Source: Ophiura sarsii
Lineage: Eukaryota > Echinodermata > Ophiuroidea > Amphilepidida > Ophiuridae
Length of the DNA: 64,000 nt
Direction: 5' to 3'
Assembly (NCBI GenBank): GCA_035610835.1
Contig: CM069447.1
Coordinates: 37,422,057 to 37,486,056, forward strand
In this document: positions 12,401 through 27,400 of the stretch, one piece after another
Numbering within the stretch: the stretch's first letter is position 1
Layout: each line of letters begins with the position of its first letter
Notes under the pieces: generated by a model
Seen by the model: the letters and a program-made list of their open reading frames with translations, nothing else
The model's database searches: none
What the model was told of the DNA's origin: nothing
Made by a program: the position numbers and the translations under genes

Positions 12401-15400
12401 TGATATCAGGAATGACCGAAAGAAAGTCTAAGAAAATCTAAGCACCGCAAAGTGGTTATTTTCAACATGGCCGCCAATACCTTGAAATGGGTTTGACTCA
12501 ATTATTATTCACCCTAGAGATCTGAAACCATGAATGTATGTTGGATTCAACTGTCGCCCGAAAAACTAATCAATACATTTGTGATTTGATATTTTCAAGT
12601 TGGAGCTATATTTCATGAGTCATGAGTGTATTTATTACCTGTAGGTAAGTTACTTTTTTTAAGACTATACTACATGTCGCTCCCATCAGAAAGTGTATAT
12701 CAATTTCATGAATTTGCTTGTTTTATTTAGTTTTGCTCTGGATAAATGCCACAAATGGCTTTCCCCCGTCAGACTAACTAACTATTAGTTGTGTAGAAAT
12801 TATGACAGACCAAAGAGATATAGAAGCATTCTCTATCAAATTTGGTCCATCAGAATTAATTCAAGTATTATACAGGCTGTAACAACAAAAGTTATACACT
12901 TTTGAAAAAAATATTAAAATTATCTCCCGTAGAATTTCTGTTTCGAGTTTTAATGGCGTGCAAGGGGGATTTTCTTAGCTTTCGAATAAGCTTTGTTTCA
13001 TGACAATAGATGGTCGGTAAGCAGAGATATTATCAATTGTCTGAAGTAGTCATGAAATCACCTGGGCCACTTTGGTTTAATCAATGGTAAAAACACTGGG
13101 ATGAATATGAATGGAATCGAACCAGGAACAAAGCAGTAGAGCGCTCTTGTTAGACAACAATGGTTCATTTCAAGTGGTTAAAAGTATTACAAAGAAGGTT
13201 ATGTCTTTACAAATATTATTTATTTATTTTATGAATTCATTTATTCAAATGAAATAAAACTATTTGAAAAAGAATTATATTGTTCTCTTTAATGTTCCTT
13301 GCATGATACCCTAACCATTTAATTTATACAAGATATAAGATTGTATGATATTGTGAAAGTGGCCCAACCCGATTTCTAGATGACTTAGTAGATTAGTCAT
13401 AAATGTAAAACGCAAGTAGTTAAAAAGACCAAATAAAATGATTCTGGTAGCCAAAATGGAACTTAACACAGAGTGTAAAAGATTTTGACATTGCATGATT
13501 TTAACATTGAATTAAAAATAAAATTGCGATTGTATAACTTTTTTTGTTACAGTCTGTATCTAGTACTATAACCACCATCCAGTTGTGTTTTCGACTATAA
13601 TCCAAACAAAGAATTTCTTAATCAAATCGTATACGATTCCTCAGTGTCCCAGCGTCTGGGGCATACTGTGCGTGAGCGCGTCAATCGCGACGGCAATGGC
13701 GCAGTAAAACCGGAAGGTGTAACGTTCTTGTAAACAAAAGGTAATTGACCAATCGCGGCCCTAATCAACAAGACCCCATGCTGCGTGATTGGACAATTAT
13801 GTAAGTAGGCCTACGCCCACCCGAACGCGTTGTGGCATGGTTGTCAAGGGCTCATCACACTGCGTTCAGAATTCGGATGAACGCTGGCGTGACTGGAATA
13901 AATTTTTTGATCGAGAATTCTTTGTTTTGATTATAACATAACAAATGTAAAATTTGGTCACAACATACAGGTGCGGATAGAGATTCAGACTTCACAAGGG
14001 ATCAGCGTGAAAAGATATGACAACATCATACCTGAAGCTGGCTTTGTATCCCGCACCTACGAGTTTCCTGGCGTACCAGCATTCGGCAACTGGAGTGTGG
14101 TGGCCTACTATGGACATGAAGTAAGTCAACAATAAAATATTATGTTTTGTGTTTGTTGGACTGATGATGTACATGATATATGTGACATGCATACATGCAT
14201 GTGATGTGCATTATGATTAAACCTCGACCCCTGCTCGCTTGCTAAACACACAACATATATCAACTTTATAAGGTCAAAACTTCGTAATTTTACGTCAAAA
14301 CTCCTCCGGCAATCTCCAGGCTTTGTAATTTTTGTTTGCGTTACAACAAGAGTTTTTACACGTTTTTTTGGTTTCCGGCTAATTCTCACAGTTTCAGTCG
14401 CCCCTCTGCGAACTGCGCCGACTCAGATCATTTAACTTATTAATTAAAGAAATAAGCTAGCAATAGGGGGAACCAGGGTAAGACTTCCCATTCAAAGAAT
14501 GGTGAATTCTAGATTAATTCACATGGCTAGAAACTTAATCCCGTGGCAGTAGTAATACTACTTTTGAGTTTGAGTAATGGATGCCGGCATATGGACAAAC
14601 CCATCCATTGTCACACAAAAGTCTGGCGACCAAAACAAAATATCCATCTTTTAGTCTCTTTCTAATGCATAGTATCATAATTGTATCACATTCCAAAATT
14701 ATTTGTTCATGTAAAGTGATAGCAATCTTACCCATCTTTAAAATAAACAAATCCAGATTTCTTTTCTTCGCGGTACGGTATTGACTGCGCCAAACAGGCA
14801 CGCACAGCGCGGCCTGGATGCGGCGCTTTAAGGTGAATGCAGAACACTGAAAACATGTGTTTGCGCCTGATGTCGGAATTGCTATCCATTAGGGCCTGAT
14901 ATAAGGCAGTAAAAATTTGAAGTGTCCAATCAAATGCCGTAGTTTTGATAATTTACATATTAAGCCACCCCCACTGCATTAGAAAGTTGGTTGAAAGACG
15001 AGATGTAATAGTGATTTAGTAATACTGATTGACATATCCCAATTCGTGAACGGCAACAAGTATTTAATGACAATCCTAAAATCTTAATTTTTCTCTTTTT
15101 CAGATGCAACATAACTCTACAATACAGTTCCTTGTAAAAGAATATGGTAAGTGTATAAATATCTCATAAAGTTGCAAAAACACCCACCCCCCCCCCCCCA
15201 AAAAAAAATGAAAATGAAAAAAAAATCTCAAATTGTGGGTTGGTCGGGCCAGTAGAAAAGGTTTTATCTTTTTGACCTATTGGGTTATGGGGTGGTAAAC
15301 ATTAGGATGAATGAGTGTCCAAATGTCCTCTAAATCACTCCAGGTTGACTGATCAATCTAAAGAGAAATACCACAAAATACCACGACCCAGCCTCTTTCT

Positions 15401-18400
15401 ATAACCCTGCGTGGAAGTGTTTTACTGAAAGAATGGACCCAGCCTACATGTATATACTTGTCGCAATATACTGCGCCAAATAGCCTTGACACTCATATGG
15501 AATTTTGTACCCCATGTGCTGGAGGTCCATGGTTCAAATCCCAGGTGGTCGCGGATTTTATTTGGGTCAGTTTTCGACCTGTGGAAAAAAATTCTGAAAA
15601 AATGAGGGGTAGTTTTAGGGTTAATAAATTATGAAACATGACTTTTTTGTATCATTGTATTGAGAAAAAGAATCCAAGTCCATATTTTGAAAGGTCGCAA
15701 TGATTAATTTCTTTAATAAACCATGTTTTTTCTGTACATTTCAATGCAAAACAGGTGTTGAATTGGCTCCATTATCCCATTGAACAGTGCTTCTCTGCTG
15801 ATACAACCTTCGAGAAAATATTAAGAATTTGTATCAGAAAAATATTTAAAAGAAACTAACTAATTTTTCTCAGTTAGTCAGTTTTGTTTCTGCCAAATCT
15901 GGCTGTTTACAAAATATTTTGCTAACATGTTTATTTCAATTAGCTGTTAAGTCTAGCTAGTCCTTTTTAAAAATAAAATAAATAAAAGCTAAGTAAGTTC
16001 AAGCTATTTCTTGCAATTAAAGAAAAATAGGTTTTGGGCTTTTAGCCAACACATTTTTTCCTTGTTGACTTAACTTTTGTATCAATACACTGCATGTTGC
16101 TTTGAAATGACACTTGACCTGACTAAAACACTGCATGTGAAAACAATATTGGTTGATGGAACTTGGAAGTATGGGTTGGCTCGGAAAGGAGTTGATCTGT
16201 AACTCAGTACGATGTGATTCAATTTCCTAATCAAAACAAGGATATACTGAGAGTTCGTCAATAATGGGAAGTTATTAGGTGAAATGGTGGTGTTCCATGG
16301 GGATCGAGTACTCATGAAAAAGGTGTGTTGGTTTGAAACAACACTTGGCCTGACTTCCTTCTTGGGTCAAAAACACTGCATGTGAAAACAATATCTGTTG
16401 ATGGAACCTGGGAGAATGGGTTGGCTCGGAAAGGAGTTGAACTGTATTAACCCAGTACGATGTGATTCAATTTCCTGATCGAAACAAAACAAGGATACTC
16501 AGAGTGTGTCAATAATGTGAAGTTATTGGGTGAAATTGTGGTGTTCTATGGGGAAGTACCCCTGAAAAATACCTATAATCATGTTTTTGTTTGGGACGGT
16601 AGGTCGATATATATATATTTTTTTAAAGTTTCAAAGAATGACCAAATCACACTGGAATACACTGAGGTTTATAATCTAACTAAATTTTGATATTAAAAGA
16701 CAAAGTCTGGTGGCATGGATAACTATTTCAGAGTGGGGTCACATAGGGGTCATTTGATGTCATGTTAGGGGACAAATTTGTAATTTCTAAAAAAAAGTTT
16801 TTAAAAAAAATGCGACTGAGTTTTCCTGATATTTACGGTCAGTCTGAAAAGGGCAAACCAACGCTTTCTTTAGGCCTTATTACCCATGGACCCTCAAATT
16901 AACATTGAGTTTCCCCACACATGGATGGTAAACTGTGTATATTAATTTCAATTCTGTATGACGTACTACCTGACAGGCACCCAAAGCTGATCTCGATGGA
17001 GATTGGTCAGTTTTATGAACAGCTGTCACTTCACTGTCAGGTCATAATTTATAATTACAACAGATCAAGGGAAAATGCCCACCAAGTGTGATGCCTGAAG
17101 GCAAGGGAAATTGCCCCTTAAATAAAGGGACACAAAGAGATGCAAAAAATGACCATTATTAATGTTCATCTTGAATTCTGAAGTAAATTACATATTTAAA
17201 AAAATTGTCAACATTACTTGTGTCCCTTTAATTACTGTAGTTAAAATGTCAACGCAAGGGAAAGCTATGTACTAGTGCTCTGATGGCTGCTGTGAAGTAG
17301 GTAGCTTGACCTAAAGCTCATACATCATAACTTGGACCATTGTATGATGCAGGGCCTTATGGTGAAAATCGCGATAGTAACCGCCCACTTTGCATAATAC
17401 AAGCTCACATTTGCCATCCGGGCAACAATTTTGAAGACGACTGACTATAGATCTCAAGTCGTAAGTCAAGTCACATGGTGTTACAAGGGTATCACACAGG
17501 TGTTACATGGGTATCACACATGGATGTAACATGGATATCACAATGGGTGTTACATGGGTATCACAAAACAAAAAGGTTCCCGAAATAGTTGCAGCAAAGG
17601 GTCAATCCACCGAAAGGTCAATCCATCATGAGGTTACCAGACAAATAACTGCTATTCTAATAATATTTGAATTTAGTGTTGTGAAGCTATATTATGAGGG
17701 AAACTAGTATGGATGTTTCCTGCTTCATTATCTGGGATTATTTTATTCTGCATGGATATTCGGAAAAAGTGTATGTCCAAGATACTCGTATACCGGTATC
17801 TTTCAATACTGGGCCACAAAAGTTGCCAGTATTGGTCGATACTGGTACGATTTAACTGTTACAGTATTGGTCGATACTGGAACACCAAATTAATTGTGTT
17901 CCAATATCTAGCGATAGTGGAACATTTTTATGATCCAGTATCAGGCAATACTGGTACACGTGATACTAGTGATATTTGTCCCAGTATTGATTGATACTGG
18001 TACATAAATTATGTACATAAACACTGACTTTGTACCAGTATCGCACGATACTGGGTGTTCCAGTATCGGGCGATACTAGTACAGTCCAGAATCTGGTACC
18101 TAAAGTACATTTTTTTCGGATATTTTGACAATTAACGTGTGAATGTTATCCTTGTGTATTTTCTTTTCGCTAATTGGATGAGCTAATTCTATTTCTTAAA
18201 CATTCTTGTTTAATCATAAATATTTATTTATTATTTCATGCAGTGCTTCCAACTTTTTCTGTGAAGGTTGTGGTGGAGCAGTCACCAATTGTTCAGGAAA
18301 GTATGTTAGGGGAAGTGCAGCCTGCCAAATATATTTTGCCATCGTCTGAACGAGTCATCACTTTGGTACAAGGAGAGTAAGTATCGCTGGCATAGTACAC

Positions 18401-21400
18401 ATCATGCTAAGTTTGTGTTACATAAAGCCTATGGCAGTATCATAATTTGGAACAGACATGTGGACCCAGGGTTGAACCACAGTATGAGTTACTAACTTGC
18501 ACTATGTCAACAAATATATTATATGGGTGCATGATGTGTACTTCACATGTGTGTCACTTGTGAATAACATGCATGTCACTGTCTCATATGGATAACATGC
18601 ATGTCACATGTACATCACATGTATGTCACATGTACATCACATGGATGTCAGATGTACATCACACGTATATCACATGTATACGAAAAATCTGAGATATACA
18701 TTTACTCCTCGCTAGTCTAGTGGTTGAGTTACGTGCCTTATAGTGCAGATGTCCATGGATAGATTCCCACTAGGACCACTTTTTCAACTGATTTGTGTGT
18801 AGTTCCTACCTAGTCAACCCGGGTGGAATGTCATGTGGGTATTACCATCGCTGCGTATATATTCATGAATTTGAATTGACAAAAAATTTAAAAATGTTGA
18901 TATTTGTTAGCTAGTTTTATCCATTCACCACTCATGTTTAAAAGCACACTCAGTCAAATCATTCGGTAAAAATAGTTATATTGCAAACTGGGGTTATATG
19001 AGTTTTTTGTTATGCTCTCCCTATGTAGTTACTCACAACTGGAAGGATATAGCCACACAACCTCCCAAATGGTTTCCAAACCATTTCAGCGGGCATATCA
19101 CTTCATATCTCACCCAGTTGATTGAGAACAAAAAATTAAAATCTGATCAAAAATATATCTTTTGACATCACTGAATGTACCTTTTAGTAAATGTCCATTA
19201 TTTTCAGTTATGTATTTGGAGCCAGAGTCAAAGGGTTCTACCGAATCAAATACAGCCTGCTGGATGAAGATGGAAGTTTGGAATTTATCAAAGATGTAGC
19301 CAATGTGTCGGTAGGTTTAGTTATATAATGTTTATCAAAGTACAATGTATTGTGCTTGTTCTAAAGATACCCTTGCCGAAGTGAAGACCTATTGTTAAAT
19401 CTTGATATGGACCTTTTGTGGCTGGCTCAAGTGTGGAGTATTGTGTCGACTACTTGTGGATTCTTGTGGACTCATATGGATTGTGAAAATGCCATGAATC
19501 CACATTGTGGCCTGATTTTCTTGTTTTGTGGATCAAGTGTGGACTAATGTGGACTAAAATGGGAGTTTTTGGATTTTGGCTGTTCCTAGTGATGTGTCAT
19601 ATAAGTAATTGCTTTTGCTTAGATGAGATGCTAAATATATATGATTTGTCTGTTTTAATGGTTGACACATGTTGTGAGAGGGAGTATTTCATCTTTGGTG
19701 AAACCTGGTATATGATAAGAGAGAGCCATTTCTAAAAAGTCCAGGAAATGTGTAGTATCAGTGTGTAGTGTCTGCCCAGCCAGTCATAAAAGAAATTGGA
19801 GCTGGCTCCTTTGCTGTGACTGCTGGCCCAAAACTTATAATGGAATAACACTCCATCCACCATAAGATCCAGCAACAGTGCCATATGACTTTCCAACATA
19901 ATCTCAAGACTCATTTGCACTGGTATTATTATGTATAGGTCAATAAATGTGTATGTGTTGTTTCGAGATAAATTAGACAAATCAATGCACGCGAGCTGAT
20001 GTTGATGTGATAATGACATGACCCGAAGGGGGAGTGCTATAATTGTGCGCATATTAACATTGCACAAGTGCATTGATTTTGTCAAGAAACAAAACATACG
20101 CATGTATTGTCCCAATTCATACACAACACTTACAAATCAAAATTCACAATTTGAGCATCATTTTGATCTATGTAAAAACATATAAAAAAGGTTAACAAGT
20201 TTGCTTGCACCCGCAGTGAATATCGGCGAACCCACCATTCCTCAACAACGAATGAAATCAAAGAGCGGGGTGAGCGCGGTGAACGGGGCACACACAGAGT
20301 GCATTAGACACTTTCAATGCATTCCGCATATTTTAGTTTCTTGCTTTCTGATTGGTTCAACACTACTGAGAGTGTATGAATATTTATTGTTACTGTTACT
20401 TCGGACGGGCTCTCCCGCTAGGGAGTAGGGCCTACCAGATAGAACACCTACAAATGAAACAACACATAAGTGTTGGAAAATTTATAATGAAACACATAGG
20501 AATAGAACAATATTTAAAACTTTTTTGTTTTAATTTAAAAGTTTTCAAATTTCAATTAAAAGACCCCCGCCCGTCCACGCCCCTTGGCATATTTTAACTC
20601 CAAGGCCTAAACCTTAATCACTCTCCCGTACCCCAACCGTCACCATCCCGCCCCCGCCCCGTGACATATCCGTTTCGCAATTTAGCATCACATTTCTTCA
20701 TTAACCCCCTGCCTCTCAACCACATTACATCATTACACACAACCCCATTCGTTACCGCCCCCGCCCCGCCCCGCCCCGTGGCATATCTCAACCCCAAAGG
20801 CCTTAAGGTCCTTGCCCCGCAGCTTATCTCAACGCCAAGGCCTCACCTTAACCATCTCCCGTAGCGCGGCGTATTTCTCCAATATTTGTCCGCCCGCGTG
20901 TCACATACAGTATCAAATCCCACATCTGACACCATGTTACGTAATTTAGATTCACCATATCATGTTTTGTTCTATCAGAAACCACATTATTTTGTTACCT
21001 TATGACCCGCCGCCGTTCCCGCCCCCCCCCCCCCCCCCGTCCCCGTCTCCGCCCCCGCCCAGTGGCTTATCTCAACCCCAAGGCCTAAACCGTAACCAAC
21101 TCCCGTACGTGTGGCTTAGCGTATTTCTCTAATATTTGCCCGCCCGCGTTTGTAGGGGTGCGTGGGTGTAGTGTGTGGGCGCGTTATTTTGCATGGCGCA
21201 CTGCGTCGCGTTATGTGCTACGCGCGCCGACTGCTTGGTTACAGTGTATGCATGAGAAAAACAAACATGACCGGTAGAAATAGTCTCAAAACCGGGCTGA
21301 AAAGGCTTTGGATTTCCCGCTTTTGCTCATATCTTGGTCAATTCTGTACGGTTTTCAGCCATTTATAGCTTATAACACTCACATTATAATCATCTTTTAT

Positions 21401-24400
21401 CAGTGCAACGTTCACGGTATTTAGTTGCAAACTGAGAGCCTTTTATGGATACACATTTTTGGATACATAGTCACAACATACGGTGAATTATAGTAAGATA
21501 CCTCTGAAAGGCTTATTATGAGCACTATCAAATTGATGATTTTCTTCAAAATAAGAGGGATTGAAGCATTAATCTTTGTCTTTCATCTTTAATTTCTGCA
21601 GCTAAACAGCAATAACCAGGCCACACACACGCTTTCCTTGAGCGACGTCAAGGGCACAAAAGATTTTGATGAATTCCTCGGCAAGAAACTCCACATCGAA
21701 GCATTCATTATAGAGGGCGCCACAGGGAAGATAGAGAGCGCTAACAATTCTGTCTTGGAGTTTGTGAATAGCCCGTTTGTGTTCAGTTGGGCACAGACCA
21801 TGAAATATTTCAAGAAAGATCTGCCATTTGAGGTTAAGGTAAATTTATATGAAACTTCAGGGCTAGATTTTCTCAGCCAATTGCTCATTTTGATCAGTCA
21901 AAGTAGTATAAATCACCACATTTTCTTATGTGAGGAACTCCTAGCTAGCATTTAATTATTATATTAACCCTAACTCTACCCCCCACTTTTTTCAGAATTT
22001 TTTCTTCAATGTGGAAAATCGACCAAAATATCCCCCCCGATCCCCCCGGGATTTGATCCAGGGACCTCCAGCGCGTGGAGCCTCCAATTCCCCGCTACAC
22101 CACGGCTTCCAAGCACAGTCTGGGCATTGTATTGCCCTGACTGTATGGAGTAATCCATTTTTTCATCAAAAAACTTCCACGCCGGGTGGTACCAACGTGC
22201 CCAGTCGTGGTATATTGTGGTATATGGCAGTGTTAGGGTTATATTGACAAAACTTAGAACATTTTTGGAAGAAAAAAAATTGCTTGTTAACCCTAACTCT
22301 ACCCCCACTTTGTTCAGAATTTTTTCTTCAACGTGGAAAATCGACCAAAATATTTGTTTTGTATATGGCAAAACTAATAGCCGCGTAGAAAGTGTTAAGG
22401 CTGTTTATTTTATGATTTCCATTTCCTTTCCCTATTATCTGCACAGGCTGACGTGTTTTATAACCACGGGGAACCAGCCGCAGGATTGGATGTCATTGTG
22501 AGAGCTATAGCAGACACCTCCGTTGGGACAGAGATCCTAGATAGCGAGGAGAACCAAAGGACCACAGATTTGAATGGCCATGTATCCTTCACACTTAACG
22601 TAATAGACACCGCTCTTCGTATCAATGTGACGGTACGTAAAGCACTAACAGATAAATCTTTAAAAAAATGTGTTTGTTTTGATTTGAAATTAAACAATGC
22701 TAAGAAATGTTGACAGACCAACCATTCATTCTTTCATAAATTAAATTCAGATCTGAATGTTTACTGCTCAACATCCAAAACAAGGTGGATCCGACTGAGT
22801 ATGCAAGGGTTTTATGGTTTAACATTTACTTCCTTTTTTATCTAACAGCTCTTTTCACCGTCTTCTCCTTATCCTTTTTTTCTTCTTTTCCCATTTAGTT
22901 GTCCTCCTCCCCCTCTTTCTTTCTCAAAGTATTGAGGGGTTTTTCCCTATCCTGAAAGCAGTGTATGTTCAAGTAATTTAATCAATAACTGTTTTTATCT
23001 GTAAATCATTGGAGAAAAAATAATAGGGTATATCATATTAATAACATTAGTACATAATACTAATAGAACGCCTTACAACAAGTTTTCAAAGCGCTATTGC
23101 CAATATTTCGCTGTCAGTAGGAAATTGTCAGAATCATTTCGCTTCATTATACAAACCATGGCTACTGGCTAGGTGCACACTATATCAGCACTTAGATTGT
23201 AATATCACCCTTTTAAACAGCTCCCCAAACAGCTCCCGGTCAACGTCGTACTGCGCATCCCTGGAAAATGTGATTTTCATGATTTTGGAGGTAAAAATTC
23301 ACATTATTTGGCACTTTTTGGTCGATAATTCAAAAAATAATAAAGATTTTCAAAAAACAAAAAAAACTATTCCTAGGGAATTGTATTAGGAATATAATAA
23401 AACTAGTATGACAAAATTTGACAAAAATATATTTTGAGTTATCTTTGCAGAACCTAAAATGGGCCAAAAAACGTGTTTTTTAACATTTTCTCCAAAATGG
23501 TCAATTTCATGATCAAGGTTGGATTCATTGAACCCTTTTCTGCAAAAAATGTATACTTTTATATAGATTAAATGAATAATGAAGAAGTTACGGCAGTTTT
23601 ACGGAGGCTATACCTGAGGGTTCACAGCCCCTTAAATGTTTACTTTCCTATACATGTGCAATATAAAGAGTTACATTAATTTTAATACCAATTGGTGTAT
23701 TATTTAAAATCGATTTTTCAATATGAAACAATTTTGTATGCCTTTCATTGACATATTATCATTTTCTTTTTCTTCAAGATGACTACCGCTGCTGGTGGAG
23801 ATCTTGAAGACCATCAGCGGAGCAGCTGGTTTGAGATTAGGCTTTTTGATTCTGAGGGTAATAAAGAGATTTTGATCCGACCTCATCGGGCAGACAGTTT
23901 ACTTGTAAGTAAGGTTTTTGAGACTACAATTTGAGTGTTATAAACGTGCCATTTGGAAGGTATTGCATGTGTCGGTCATATAAAATATTGACAAGCAAAT
24001 CGGAGTCATTATTTTTCAATTAACATTGTTACAAAACCATCCCAATCCTAAAATATGGCTCAAGTGAGTTTTTCCAACTTCTTCCACCCCATTCTCTACT
24101 ATATCCCCTGGTGAAATCCTCCCATGCAAATATTGTTTTAACTTCTTGACCATCTGCATGCAGCAACAAATACATGAATAGGCCTTATTCTTTAGCCATT
24201 GTGGAAGCTTTTCAAAAATTTAGTTCTACCCACAAGCTAGATCGACACATCATGCATGCTGGAATGTATTCATACACAAAGCCGCTTTTGTGGCAAGAGT
24301 GATTTGGTGCGACAAGAATGAGGCCCTGTAGGCGACAAAAAAACCACACCCCTGTTTTACGGGCGGACAGACCTGTCAAGTAGGGTCTGTCAGTCAGGCA

Positions 24401-27400
24401 GGTTTTGTAAAATAAAATAAAATAACTTATTAAATGTCACCAAAATTTTGTTGTGAGAAGAAGAAAAAATCGACAGATTTTCGGCCAAAAACGTCTGATT
24501 TTACATGATTTGAGAAAATGTATGTAAACAAAATCTTAAAATCGCAAAAGGTGGGTCGGTCGATTAATAGTCTTTCTAATATACTGAACAGCATGTAGTT
24601 AAGGTCCCAGCCATACATCTTGGGCTGTATTCTTGTACTAAACACGGTTTTAGCTTAAAACCGTGTTTAACTAAACGCGTGTCTAACTTAAATGTGAGTT
24701 TATCCTTTAAACGACGTGTCTAACAAAACACGATTTTAAATTCTGCAAATCTCGTTCCCAGAGTGGTCCTGGGTTGATTGTATACAGGTATTTAATTCAT
24801 TGTGGCCCTAATTGGTTACAATAGATATCGACCGAATGCCTTAAATACACGGTACTTTTAAAGACTACACGATCCGCGCGCCAGCTTGCTTGAGTGATCA
24901 TTCAAGGCATACAGTTGGTGCGCGAGTTTAGTTAAACACGCATTAAACTACCCCTGTACCCATGTTAAAAGTTAGACACATTTTCGGCGAGTTAGACACG
25001 TGTTTAAGTACAACAAATGTACGAGAATTGCGTTTAGTTAAACGCTGTGTCTAAAGTCAAAGTTAAACTAGTGTTTAGCTTAAAACCGTGTTTAACTACG
25101 TACGAGAATACGGCCCCAAGTCTTTGACGGAATTAAGTAAACATATAGTTAAGGTGGCTAACTCGGCTACGGTGACCAGCAATGATTTGCTTCAAAATAT
25201 CAGAGGATGTGTATATTGATAAGAAAAGATGATATGCCAAATTTGAATTTTTTCCAAAAAGCCGTTTTTAATTTATGGAATTTTTCGTTATTTGAAAACC
25301 CATTGACTTAATACAGGAGGCGTATCCGAATTCCCAAATACGGCCAAATTTCAGAAAACACATAGTTTTTGTAAATATTTTTTTCTCTTCTTTAAAATCA
25401 ATGTATGCTAAAGACTTTTATTTTATTTTGATGCCAAAACACCAAGGTGTTACACAATTTTTTTTCCTCCACAACTGAGTGATGATGGATGGGTTATTCA
25501 CTGGGAATGTTAGTACTTTTTCACTATTTTCTAGAAACACTATATTGCCAAATTTTGTGAATTTCTACAGAAAAAACTACATTTTCAATTTGCACAAACA
25601 AGGTGTCATATTAAAGGTAATTAAGTTTAGAAAGTTATCTCGTGAGTTTTGACTAATGAAGTGTTTCTAGACCTTTTTACAGCCTTTTGAAAATTTCCCT
25701 AAAATCAAAATTGAAAAAAATATTTTTTTCAAAAAGTAAACACTATATTTGCAAAAACTCACGAGAGAATTTAGGTAATATGCTTATAAATTTATTCCTA
25801 AAGTTTCATGGCCATAGCACTTTCCGTTTAGTCTACAGAAATTCCAGAAGGTGAAAATTTAGGGAATTTTCAAAAAATAAGGAAAAACATAAGAAATTTC
25901 AAAAATGATCCGAAAGTCCTGAAATAGGTAGAGGAAAGACTTATCTTTACTGTGGTCTCAGTATAGAGAGTGTAGATATAATTGATTTGGTATTACAGCA
26001 GTTTTTCTGTAGTATTGTAGGAGCCGAGTTAGCTAGACATTTTATTCTACCATATAATTAATACATGACTTAATCCTTGGCTATTATAGGTTTTTAATAG
26101 TATCTCCTTAATGGCTGACATGTCAGATCTTTAGATCAAGATTTAGATCACACGGACTATCAGCCTCTCAACAGTTTATTGATGTTGTTATTTGTGACAC
26201 ATGTACTTATATTTATTTTTAATTTTTTTTTTTTTGTATGTTGTAATTTGGCTTCAATAGGTGACACAAACAATCCCGATTGATTTACAAAGGAATGGTG
26301 CAAACGATGAGAATGTGGGTGTCATCTTTACTTACGTAAGTATTTCCTATTTCTTGATTGATGGGGGGGGTGGGGAAGGATGATAGAGAGGGGAGACCTC
26401 TGCGTGCTACTAAAGAGTGCTATGTCCCAAGTCGTTTCTCTATTGTGAGCACAGGGATAGTTGTATTAAATTGTATCAAGTGTGCCAACTATTATTTTCC
26501 TTGATTGTCTGAGCGAAATTCTAAATTCACCATCTGATATCAGTCTTTTGGCTATAACTTCCAAACGAAATGTCGGATTGTGATCAGATTTTGCAAAATT
26601 ATTCACAGGAATAGTGTTAATATTTCCTGAAATTGACGCGTATGAGTCAAGTCATTTAAGGATTGGTCACTCAGTACTATGGTTGCATATACGTAAAAAC
26701 ATGGGGTTTTTTTTGCAATTTATTCTTATGGATTTAAAACAAAATGTTGAAGTACAATTACATTTGGTATATTCAATAATTTATTTTTAATCAACATTTG
26801 ACAAACGGCATACAAGTTCACACAACAGTGTATTAAGGACAGCCCATTAATTACTAAGCCCTATGTATGATAACTATGTGGGGCCATAATAGGTCTATAA
26901 TAATAGGCAATTAGTATGGATCGTGTAAATATTACTATCTTCAGAAGATAGCAATTAAGGACACAATGACATGTTATGTTTTCATGGCATTACAAAATAC
27001 CACAATGGAAAATAAATAAAGTCACATACAAAAGAATGCAACATGAAGACGAAGCTCTATCTATATAAGATAGAAGAACGAAAAATCATTTTGAAATGAC
27101 TGTTCACACACATTTTACTACATGTGTATAAGGATTAGAAAAGTCATGCAGATTTGTTTCTGTTTTTATTTTTAAAGTTTTTTATTAGGTTAACATTATT
27201 ATTAAGATATAAGTACCTCCTGAATTCAATGCATTTTATAAAACATCAGTATAACAAATTAACAAACTAATCCCTGTTAGTCACAAATGAAAAAGAATTA
27301 ATTCATTTACATAAATTCTTGAAAAAACTGTGAACATCGTGTGCATCCTTTTGGTACCATAATAATGTAGGCTTATATGTAAGATACCGTGACCATGATT

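Noticed and set aside
17793..18079. CRISPR-like look of repeated units with unlike spacers
   Set aside because: Eukaryotic intron, units too short and variable, spacing irregular, no cas genes; reported as a palindrome cluster instead.
18700..18780. Functional tRNA gene
   Set aside because: Box B is imperfect (GGATAGATTCC) and the stems do not pair well.
19732..20124. 130-codon - strand frame
   Set aside because: It lies in a dispersed repeat whose other copies are broken in this frame.
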